NCBI GenBank assembly: GCA_015065605.1
Contig: SVPZ01000020.1
Coordinates: 1-45,676, forward strand
Reading direction: 5' to 3'
Length of the DNA: 45,676 bases
From: Oscillospiraceae bacterium
GTDB lineage: Bacteria; Bacillota; Clostridia; Oscillospirales; Acutalibacteraceae
Each line of letters opens with the position of its first letter. The first letter of the stretch is position 1. The position numbers were made by a program, and so were the translations under genes. Positions 8,033 through 16,300 of this stretch are shown here, in pieces. The notes under the pieces are model-generated. The model had not been told where the DNA came from and searched no databases. It saw only the letters and a program-made list of their open reading frames with translations.

Positions 8033-10123
8033 CTATATACCTTCAACGTTAGTGATGATTTTGTGGTATCCTTCAAGCACTATCATATTATCAGAGTCTT
8101 TAACTCTTTTTCCGCTCATTCTAATCATTACGTCACCGAGCTTAGCGTGTAACCACGGAAACTCAAGCTGAACGGATTTGTTGGAGTAGATCATTTTTCT
8201 GATTCCTTCAATTACGTAAGAGTAATAATCGGGATGAATTTTTGAAGTTAAGTAATCGTAACATTCCTTAGGGGTGTATTTAACGTCAATTCCCAAGGAT
8301 TTCTCCATAGTGTCATCAATATGAATTTCAAAATGATTGATATCAAGATTGATACGCATTTTCCAAAGACCTAATTCGTTTTCGCGAAGAATATCAGAGG
8401 AGTTAAAGTGAATAATGCCCATTTTTTCCTTGAAATCATAAAGCTGATTTATAAATTCAACCCTTTGACTGTATTCTTTTGATGTTTTGTCAATATAGGT
8501 CTTTTCAATAATTTCAGCTGTGTTGGGTTTATCAAAAAGATACCCCTGAATAATGTCGGGAAGTAAAAGTTCCAAGGTTACCAGTTCTTTAGTGCTTTCA
8601 ACACCCTCGCAACAGGTTCTTATAGCATTACTTTTTGCAAACTCTATAACGTTGCTTATAAGCTTATGGTTATAGGTGTCATTTTCTATACCGCTTACAA
8701 ATACGCGGTCAATTTTGATTTCGTCGATATTAAGCTGCTTTAGGTAACCAAGATTTGAATATCCCGTTCCAAAATCGTCTATTGCAAAATTGATGTCAAA
8801 GGTTTTAAGAGTTTTTATGGTATCAATAATCTGCTGACAGCCGTGCAGATCCATAGATTCTGTGATTTCTACGGTTAAAGCGCTGCTGTCAATGTCAACC
8901 TTTCTTATGGTGTTAATGATTTTTTCGGCAAGAAAGGTATCCTCAAACTGAATAGCGGAAAAGTTTACGCTGACCTTAAGGTTGGGTATGTTTTCGCGCC
9001 ATTTTTTACACTGAGTAAGGGCTTCGGCAAGCACCCACATTCCAACCTCTTTTATAAGATGTGAATGTTCGAGAAGAGGGATAAATTTATCGGGGAATAC
9101 TCTGCCCAGTTTGGGTGAATTATAGCGAAGCAGTGCTTCAATACCGTATATCTCGTAGGTACCCGCCTTAAGCTGAGGCTGATAATGAACCTCGAAGCCT
9201 TCGAAATTATTTTCAACACTTTGCTTTAATTCTTCAAGTAAAGCGAGGGCGGCTATTTTTTCTTTAAGGTCTTCGGGGGAGAAGAACTGAATACGGTTAT
9301 TTGAAATTTCTTTAGCCCTTTTAAGCGTCATATTAACGGAATCCAAAAGCTGAGTTTCATCATAGAAAAGGTTTTTGTCAATAGGTACTGCGCTTGCAGT
9401 AAAGGTGCATTTTTCAAGCATTGTGCGTGTAATCGTTTTGTAAACCGAAACAACCTCGTCTTCGTTTTTCGCATTTAAGGTGAGAGCAAAATAGTTGTGG
9501 TCAACGTGATAAGCGGTGATGAGATTAGGAAGATTTTCGCAAACCTCGGCAACTTCCTTTAAAAGCGCGTCGCCGTATTCTCTGCCGTGAGAAAGGTTAA
9601 TGGCGGCAAGTCCGTCAATGTCAAGCAAAAGCAAGTATCCTGTGCTTTCTTTAAACAATTTTTCAAGGTCAATACGAAGTTTATTCTTGTTCCAAAGACT
9701 TGTAAGAGGGTTAAAGAGGTGTCTTACGTTTTCTTCGCTTACACGTCCCATCATTACGTAGGGCTGTCCGTTATCATCTCTTATAACGTTTCCGTGACAG
9801 TTAATCCATACCTTTTCGCCGTTGCGGTTTATCCAACGGTAATCCATATTGTGAGTATCTTTTTTGCCTTCCTTTATTTCGTTAAGACTTTTCAGTACGG
9901 CGTTTTGATCGGCAGGATGAATAATTCGCATAAGCTCGGGAGTACTGTTAACTCGGCTGCCGTCTTTGCGAACGTCAAAATTTTTGTCAATGTCACCGAA
10001 AAACCATCTTTTATCCTCGTTAATATTCCAGATAAAAAGAAAGTCGTCGGTGGAGTGGTTAATAGACTCAATTAACTTAAGCGCTGTTTGAAATCCGTTT
10101 TCTGTTTTTAAAAAACTGTCCAT
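8033..10123 (-). CDS. PAS-GGDEF(degenerate)-EAL-PAS cyclic-di-GMP phosphodiesterase
   Basis: 696 residues, soluble. A PAS domain (about 25-132) is followed by a degenerate GGDEF domain (about 138-285) in which the signature loop is replaced by YHVDHNYF (205-212), so it is probably regulatory. The EAL domain (about 295-545) looks catalytically complete: Glu329 of EALLR, Asn387, Glu419 of VEITES, Asp449-Asp450 of DDFGTGYSNL, Lys470, Glu506 and Gln526. It should hydrolyse cyclic-di-GMP. The last ~120 residues (about 575-690) resemble another PAS fold, an unusual place for a sensor. It heads the operon with two cyclases, behind a perfect promoter. ATG follows AAAAGGTGATTTT. Confidence 0.93.
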   Translation of the reverse strand: MDSFLKTENGFQTALKLIESINHSTDDFLFIWNINEDKRWFFGDIDKNFDVRKDGSRVNSTPELMRIIHPADQNAVLKSLNEIKEGKKDTHNMDYRWINRNGEKVWINCHGNVIRDDNGQPYVMMGRVSEENVRHLFNPLTSLWNKNKLRIDLEKLFKESTGYLLLLDIDGLAAINLSHGREYGDALLKEVAEVCENLPNLITAYHVDHNYFALTLNAKNEDEVVSVYKTITRTMLEKCTFTASAVPIDKNLFYDETQLLDSVNMTLKRAKEISNNRIQFFSPEDLKEKIAALALLEELKQSVENNFEGFEVHYQPQLKAGTYEIYGIEALLRYNSPKLGRVFPDKFIPLLEHSHLIKEVGMWVLAEALTQCKKWRENIPNLKVSVNFSAIQFEDTFLAEKIINTIRKVDIDSSALTVEITESMDLHGCQQIIDTIKTLKTFDINFAIDDFGTGYSNLGYLKQLNIDEIKIDRVFVSGIENDTYNHKLISNVIEFAKSNAIRTCCEGVESTKELVTLELLLPDIIQGYLFDKPNTAEIIEKTYIDKTSKEYSQRVEFINQLYDFKEKMGIIHFNSSDILRENELGLWKMRINLDINHFEIHIDDTMEKSLGIDVKYTPKECYDYLTSKIHPDYYSYVIEGIRKMIYSNKSVQLEFPWLHAKLGDVMIRMSGKRVKDSDNMIVLEGYHKIITNVEGI

Positions 10124-10180
10124 AAAATCACCTTTTAAATAAAAATTGGTGCCGTGGAAAAATATAATAATCTAAAATAT

Positions 10181-10209
10181 ATTATATTTTAAAAAGATGG
10201 ATTTGTCAA
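10181..10209 (-). promoter_or_regulatory. Consensus promoter of the cyclic-di-GMP operon
   Basis: On the minus strand, TTGACA (10204-10209) and TATAAT (10181-10186) are separated by exactly 17 bp, about 60 bp upstream of the ATG of the EAL gene. A perfect consensus suggests constitutive strong transcription. Confidence 0.85.
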
Positions 10210-10251
10210 TGCTTGTCAGGTTTTATAAAAAAGAGTAATTATATATTTGGA

Positions 10252-10280
10252 TTTACAACGTCGGCTTAATGTGATAGAAT
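10252..10280 (+). promoter_or_regulatory. Promoter of the second acyltransferase gene
   Basis: TTTACA (10252-10257) and TAGAAT (10275-10280) are 17 bp apart and just upstream of ribosome site AAAGGCGGTG. Only about 20 bases separate the -10 from the ATG at 10301, giving a very short leader. Confidence 0.6.
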
Positions 10281-10300
10281 ATATAAAAGGCGGTGATTTT

Positions 10301-11290
10301 ATGGCTGAAAAAACATCGAAAATAAGAGATTTTTCTCTTGATAATATACGCTTTTTTTTGATTTTCACGGTGGTGTTTGCTCATTTACTGGAAATATTCC
10401 GCGCATTTTCCGGAAGTGTTTTTATTTATCGGTTTATATATTCCTTTCATATGCCCTTATTTATCTTCCTTTTTGGATATAACGTAAAATTTTCACCCAA
10501 AAAGATTATATTTCGTTGGTTTATTCCCTATCTTATATTCCAAAGCGCATACATACTGTTTTCAAAATACGCGCTGAAAATTGATACTGAATTTCAGTAC
10601 ACAACGCCTTATTGGCTGCTTTGGTATATGCTCGCTTGTATATTTTATCAACTGATTTTACCGCTTATCAACACAGACGTTAAAAGAAAACAAGCGTTGA
10701 TTTTAACTTTATCCTTTGTTATAGCGCTTGTCGTCGGTTTTGAAGAAAGCATTGGATATTATCTTTCCTTATCACGTATTTTAGTATTTATGCCTTGGTT
10801 TTTGCTTGGTTATTACTTTAAAAAGAACGGTACGGTGGATGTAATATCCTCTCGCAAAAAATTAAAGATATCTCTGCTGATTTCTGCGGTGGTTATTATT
10901 GTTTTATCTGCGCTGTTTCTTTATTATTCGAAAATAAATAACGGATTGCTTTACGGTGCTTTGCCCTATTCAAAATGCAACGGCAAAATAACACTTCGCG
11001 CGGCAATTTTTCTGATTGCGTTTTCGCATCTTACGTTATTGTTTATCGGACTTAAAGGTTTTTTGAATAAAAGGAAGTTTTTGATAACAAATATAGGTCA
11101 AAACACTCTGCCCGTATTTTTACTGCACGGATTTATTATAAAGGCTTTGCCCGTTTATTTCCCTGATTTATTGCAATATCCTTTAATAACGCTTTTACTA
11201 TCCTTCGTTATTCTTTTAATCCTCGGAAATAAACTTTTTAATAAAGCGGTTTACTATATCGGTTTTTCTTGGCTTGAAAGATTTTTTTAA
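10301..11290 (+). CDS. Membrane acyltransferase family 3 (OafA-like) protein
   Basis: 329 residues with about ten membrane helices. The N-terminus shows the acyltransferase-3 signature: FSLDNIRFFLIFTVVFAHLL with its conserved histidine, then SFHMPLFIFLFGYN. Members acylate surface polysaccharides, peptidoglycan or lipids using a cytoplasmic acyl donor; the target is unknown. It shares the family of the protein at 421-1494 but differs clearly from it. ATG at 10301 is chosen because AAGGCGGTGATTTT directly precedes it. No terminator is evident between its stop and the inverted-repeat element at 11338. Confidence 0.82.
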   Translation: MAEKTSKIRDFSLDNIRFFLIFTVVFAHLLEIFRAFSGSVFIYRFIYSFHMPLFIFLFGYNVKFSPKKIIFRWFIPYLIFQSAYILFSKYALKIDTEFQYTTPYWLLWYMLACIFYQLILPLINTDVKRKQALILTLSFVIALVVGFEESIGYYLSLSRILVFMPWFLLGYYFKKNGTVDVISSRKKLKISLLISAVVIIVLSALFLYYSKINNGLLYGALPYSKCNGKITLRAAIFLIAFSHLTLLFIGLKGFLNKRKFLITNIGQNTLPVFLLHGFIIKALPVYFPDLLQYPLITLLLSFVILLILGNKLFNKAVYYIGFSWLERFF

Positions 11291-11337
11291 ACGGCAAAGC
11301 AAAAAGTAATACGTGTTATAATTTTCAGTAACTTATA

Positions 11338-11612
11338 TAAGCAAACACGAATAATCCGAACCTGATTTTAAAGGCTCAATTTTCGTCTTTGCATTGTTAA
11401 AATACTCGTTAATCCGTCAGGATTAACTGCGTTTTGTGCCTCGCACAGCCAAAAATTCAACTCTTTAAAATTCTGCGACCTAAAACGGGCAGAATTTGGA
11501 GTGATTTTTGGTGCGGAAGAATCCGTCAGGCTAATGCCTACGGGTGATGACAAACCGAAAAGTGCCGAAAGAATGCCGTTTTAGGCAGGTTCGGATTATT
11601 CGTGTTTGCTTA
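11338..11612. mobile_element. 275-bp non-coding element with 27-bp perfect terminal inverted repeats
   Basis: The left end (11338-11364) begins TAAGCAAACACGAATAATCC and is the exact reverse complement of the right end (11586-11612). The 221-bp interior has no credible gene; it contains the phrase AATCCGTCAGG-type repeated near 11412 and 11532 and several short hairpins. This is the structure of a MITE moved by a transposase in trans. The right end stops 13 bp before the ATG of the SGNH hydrolase gene, so the element sits where that gene's promoter should be and may supply or replace it. It fills almost the whole 335-bp gap between the genes. Confidence 0.75.
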
Positions 11613-11625
11613 GGATGGTGGTAAT

Positions 11626-12261
11626 ATGAAAAACAACGTATTAATTATAGGTGACAGTTATTCTACCTTTAAGGGCTTTATTCCCGAAGATTACGCTTTT
11701 TATTATTCGGAAGAAGAAAGGGAAGGAACGGGTGTAACTCGGGTTGAAGAAACCTGGTGGCATTTATTAAAGGAAGAAGCAAATCTTAATATCCTGCTTA
11801 ATGACAGTTGGTCGGGTTCTACTATCGGTTATACCGGTTATAACGGAAACGATACCTCAAAGTCATCCTCCTTTATATATAGGTTAAGACGTCTTAAAGA
11901 AAACGGCTTCTTTGAGGAAAACAGAATAGATAAGGTTTTTGTTTTCGGCGGAACTAACGACAGTTGGTGCGGTGCGCCTCTTGGTGAAATAAAAACCGAT
12001 AATATTAGTGAAAATGATTTATATAACGTATTGCCTGCAATCTATTACTTTTTCGCTTCGTTAAAAGAATTTTTGCCGAAAACAAAAATTTACTGTCTTA
12101 TGAATACGAATCTTTTGCCTGAGATTTACGATTGCTTTAATACGGTTTGTGAAAAACTTGATATTTTGCCTATAAAATTTGAACACATAACCAAAAACGG
12201 CGGTCATCCCAATATTCAGGGAATGATTGATATTAAAAATGCAGTTTTAAAGGCGCTATAA
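11626..12261 (+). CDS. SGNH/GDSL-family hydrolase
   Basis: 211 residues, no signal peptide, so cytoplasmic. The serine block is IIGDSYSTFKG (Asp10-Ser11), the third block VFVFGGTNDSW (Asn111), and the C-terminal histidine block NGGHPNIQG (His194). These make a credible Ser-His hydrolase of the type that removes acetyl or other acyl groups from sugars or lipids. The segment NDSWSGSTIGYTGYNG resembles sequences of carbohydrate esterases. Substrate is unknown. The ribosome site GGATGGTGG lies just outside the right end of the inverted-repeat element. A strong terminator overlaps its stop codon. Confidence 0.85.
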   Translation: MKNNVLIIGDSYSTFKGFIPEDYAFYYSEEEREGTGVTRVEETWWHLLKEEANLNILLNDSWSGSTIGYTGYNGNDTSKSSSFIYRLRRLKENGFFEENRIDKVFVFGGTNDSWCGAPLGEIKTDNISENDLYNVLPAIYYFFASLKEFLPKTKIYCLMNTNLLPEIYDCFNTVCEKLDILPIKFEHITKNGGHPNIQGMIDIKNAVLKAL

Positions 12262-12290
12262 AAAAACCGGAGTGAAAACTCCGGTTTTTT
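12261..12290 (+). terminator. Rho-independent terminator
   Basis: AAAAAACCGGAGT (12261-12273), a GAAA tetraloop, and the perfect complement (12278-12290) ending in TTTTTT. The flanking A run also makes it usable by the convergent AraC gene. Confidence 0.92.
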
Positions 12291-12304
12291 ATTGCATTTG
12301 TTTT

Positions 12305-13171
12305 TTAGTAGTTGCGGATTTCATTGTTTGCGTCGGTAAGGTAGTCTTTATATTGTCTTTTAAAATGAAGCGGTGTCATTTTAAATTGCTTTTTGAAAAG
12401 CTGTATATAGTTAGAATAGTCGTGAATTCCGCATTTTATTGCGGCGTCGGTTACCGAGTCTCCATTTTTAAGAAAATCCTGAGACAGTAAAAGTCGTTTT
12501 CTTACAAGCATCTTTGTGGGCGATACTCCAAGTGTTTTTTTGAAACGTCTTTCCAATGTATTTATACTTTGGTTTACGTGGGATGCTATGTCCTTCACAG
12601 TAATATTCTCGGTTAAGTGGTCGTCCATAAAAGTAAGTGCATTAAGTATATCGGGTGGTACAGTCTTGGCGGTTGCATCTGCGCACATCGGTACGCTCTC
12701 TCTTAAAATGCTGAAAAAGGTAAGTATCATAATTTGCCTTTTTAAGCTGTCTATAGGATTATACAAAATATCCTCCAAAATATCGATGACCTTTGAAAGC
12801 TTTTCCTCGTCTAACTTAAAAAGATTGTTTTCGCCTTTGTTTCTGTTATAAAAAATATCCATAAAATCTTCATTTTCATCAGCAGTAAAGGTTATCCAGT
12901 AATATTCGTCGATTCCGTTTGAATGATGGATTCCGTAGTGATATTCAAAGGGCTTGGTTATGATAACACTGCCTCTTTCAATTGGATATATGTTATTTTC
13001 TACTGCAAAAGATACGTCGCCTCTAAGATTTATATAAATTTCACATTCATTGTGTATATGAGGCTCTATAATGGGCGCGTTGCGATTTTCTTCCGATGTG
13101 ATACGTCTGGTGTGGGTGATACGAATGTTTATTTCACCTATTTTTTTTGTTACAAATGCTTTCCATATCAT
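12305..13171 (-). CDS. AraC-family transcriptional regulator
   Basis: 288 residues. The N-terminal half is a cupin-like ligand-binding domain (HIHNECEIYINLRGDVSFAV, then GSVIITKPFEYHYGIHH). The C-terminal ~100 residues are the double HTH of AraC/XylS proteins (VKDIASHVNQSINTLERRFK, then SVTDAAIKCGIHDYSNYIQL and FKKQFKMTPLHFKRQ). Such proteins usually activate carbohydrate genes when the ligand is present. It is divergent from the first 1399-residue surface protein and GH16 lipoprotein, which are the likely targets; near-identical direct repeats lie between them. ATG follows CAAGGTGATTTT. Confidence 0.9.
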   Translation of the reverse strand: MIWKAFVTKKIGEINIRITHTRRITSEENRNAPIIEPHIHNECEIYINLRGDVSFAVENNIYPIERGSVIITKPFEYHYGIHHSNGIDEYYWITFTADENEDFMDIFYNRNKGENNLFKLDEEKLSKVIDILEDILYNPIDSLKRQIMILTFFSILRESVPMCADATAKTVPPDILNALTFMDDHLTENITVKDIASHVNQSINTLERRFKKTLGVSPTKMLVRKRLLLSQDFLKNGDSVTDAAIKCGIHDYSNYIQLFKKQFKMTPLHFKRQYKDYLTDANNEIRNY

Positions 13172-13199
13172 AAAATCACCTTGTCAAGTTTTACTAATG

Positions 13200-13255
13200 C
13201 ATATTTTATCATATTTTTAGGTGAAAAATCAATATATTTTTCATATTTTATGATA
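13200..13255. promoter_or_regulatory. Direct repeats between AraC gene and surface-protein operon
   Basis: CATATTTTATCATA (13200-13213) recurs as CATATTTTATGATA (13242-13255), 42 bp apart and 13 of 14 identical. The first overlaps a plausible minus-strand -10 (TAAAAT, 13203-13208) of the AraC gene. The second lies in the upstream region of the surface-protein gene, whose own promoter looks weak. This suits an AraC protein that represses itself and activates the divergent operon. AT-rich sequence raises the chance of coincidence. Confidence 0.4.
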
Positions 13256-13300
13256 TATTATGTATTTGTAAAATGAAATAATTATAAGGAGAGGTTTCAG

Positions 13301-16300
13301 ATGCTAAATTTACTGAAAAACAATAGGTTAAGCAAAGTATTAGGTGTTATTTGCGCAACTGTGATGATTTTATCTGCGCTTTACGTTCCGCTTATTATCA
13401 GCGCGGCAGGGCCGATAAACTCTGTTGATATTACTGATAACGAGGCTGTAGTATTTGATTTTAGCGAAACGGTTAACGACAGTAACAGCAATACCGCCGC
13501 AAAAAATGAAAATGGTATAGGCTATTATGGTTGGGGCTGGAATATTTCCCGCTATACCGATGGAGATATCACTAATGCGGTGCTTGGCGGCAATAACCAA
13601 ACCAAAAACTATTGGTCAACAGGCGGTGGATATCGTATTCACACCAAAAAGGCTGACGGTACCTACGGTTTTTATGCATTGGCTCCTTCTTCAAGATACG
13701 TTGTTTCCTTTAAAATAAGGGTATTTTCTTCTCCTGTTTCGGTAGAGGGAAGCAATAAAAACAATACCACTTTTGTTAATATAGGCTATAACTCTAACTA
13801 TAATCCCAATATGGCAGGTATGAATACCAACTTTGTAAATTCAATGAGCACAAGTATTCCTGTAATGAAAAGTGTTATTGACAGCAATACCTATACTCTT
13901 TACGATGCCGACGGCAATACTGCCGTTTATCCTTGTGACGATAACTGGCGTACGGTTACATATTTTATAAATACTCCCGAAGAATTTAAATACGATAATG
14001 CTCTCGCTTTCTTTAATGCCAACTATCACGGCAGTAAATATGAAATTGATGACCTTTCTGTTACCAAAATCGGCGCTGATTCGGGCGTAATAGTTTTCCG
14101 TGACGAATATTCTGCTACCGATGAAATTCGTTACGGTAACGACGGCGAAGAAATTGATTTAAGCAAAGAAGATATAAGCGATCGCGCTACCGAAACTGAG
14201 CACGTTTTCGAGGGTTGGTATAAGGATTCTGCCCGTACCGAAAAGCTTGATAAAGTGACCTTCGAAAAGGGTAAGGAAACGGTACTTTATTCCCGTTGGA
14301 AAGCACCCGTAACGGTTACCTTTAAAAATACTCTTGACGGCAGCGAAACTTACGTTACCGGTATGGCGGGCGAGGATTACTTCCTTCCAAGTGAGCCTAC
14401 CGATAAAGAAAACAAAATGTGGTTTATGGGATGGTACAAGGATAGCAATTGTACTATTCCTTTGGTTGCTACAAAATTTGGCTTTGCAAATGAAACGATA
14501 TATTCTTTGTGGGCAGGCGAAATCCCCGGAATAAATCAGGACTTTGAAAATTACACTAAAGACAAATATAGCGTAGAAACCGATTCTAACGGTCAAAAGG
14601 TTAAATCTAACCGTAGCATATTCGCTACTACAATGACTAAACAGAGCGAGATTACCTATGACGGTAGCGGTTATGCCGTTAAATACCGTTGGAATCCCGT
14701 TCAGATAACCGATAAAAATAACGAAAACTGGTATGATACAAGCCGTTATGAAGCAAGAGATAACTATTTCCTGATCGGTTCGGGCTTGGATGACAACACA
14801 GTTTACGTTGTTTCCTTTAAATATCTTGCCGAAAAGGCTGATGCGCCTGTTACTTTTTATCTTGCTTCGGGTTATAGTGAAAACGCGTGGGCAAACAGAA
14901 GAGATTATTGGGGACCTAAGGAAGTAACCCTTGAAAATGACGGTAAATGGCACGAAATAAGTTTTGAGTTTACCACAAAATACGTTGGTGGCTCCAACAC
15001 TATGTTCTTTGGTATTAACAATACTCAAAACGTAGATACCGTAATTTATTTTGACGATATAAACGTTGAGGCGTTTGCACAGCCTTATGAAAGTGTTATT
15101 ACCATAAATACGGGAATAAACGAAGAGGTTATAAATATCAAAGGCAAACGTGGAGATAAAATTGAGTTTCCGACACTTACCCATCCCGATAACGCACCCT
15201 TTGGCGGATATTATCTTGATAAAGGATTTACTAAACCTTATGAAAGCACTGTTTACGAAAGACTTCCCGTAACCCTTTATGCTAAATGGGGACCGTATGC
15301 AATGTCCTTTAAGGAATATCCCTATAAAAATGACTCTCAAAATGACCCCAATATAGTTGTTGAGCATAAAACGGGTATCGGTAACGGTGACGATCATGCT
15401 ATGCATTGGTATGTAAACCGCAAAGAAGACAGTACTTTAGGCTACGGCACTACTCAGGCGATGCTTATTGCTGACCGTATGGAACACGATGCTATATACC
15501 GCGTAAAATTCGACTATAAGGTTGACGCTTCTACAAACCGCGATTTAACCCTTAAGCTCGTTTCTGCCGATAAAGCAAATATCTGGTGGCAGGATATAAC
15601 CTATAACTATTCTTTCACTTCCTTTAAAATTAGTGACGATAAGGGCAAAGGTTGGCTCACAAAAGAATTTATTATTGTTAAAAACGTTAAGAACGATAAA
15701 AACTACAGATTTGCCGAAGAACTTTATCTGCGCTTTACGGGTCAAGACCAAAAAGCAGGTGAAAAGATTGACGTGCTTATTGATAACGTTCTTGTTGAAA
15801 AGATTACTGCGCCCTTCGTTTATTATGATGCGCAGGATGGCAAACAGGGCTATTTGGTAGAGGGAAAAGTAGGAGAAGAGATCAAAGCTCCTAAAAATAT
15901 TCGCGCACGCGTAGGACTTGAATTAGTCGGTTGGTGCACTGAACCCGAATGTGAAAACAAGTTCACCCTTAAAAAATACGAAGCAGATACCGCCGTTAAG
16001 GTTTATGCTAAATGGAAGGATTCTTCTACATTTATATATTCTTTTGAAAACTATACAAGAAGTGATACTTCCGCATTTAATCACGGCAAGGTTGTTACCG
16101 ATAAAAAGACCGGTGGCGAAAAAGCGCTTTATTTTGGCGATCGTACCGAATCGGTAGCAAATAGTTATACGATATTTGCTCTTGAAGACGAAGGAAAGTT
16201 CTATAAACTTGAAACGGGTAAGAGCTATGTTTTGACCCTTAATTACTATATTAAGTCATATGCCGAAACTAATCTTAACATTAGTTTTGTAGCTTCTACT

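Noticed and set aside
11368-11553. 61-codon minus-strand frame inside the inverted-repeat element
   Set aside because: No ribosome site or known motif, and it lies wholly in a non-coding MITE-like interior; too small to be its transposase.
14159-15406. Long open frame of 415 codons on the minus strand inside the first giant surface protein
   Set aside because: It is the shadow of the plus-strand gene: no ribosome site, unnatural composition, and the plus frame has signal peptide, repeats and membrane anchor.
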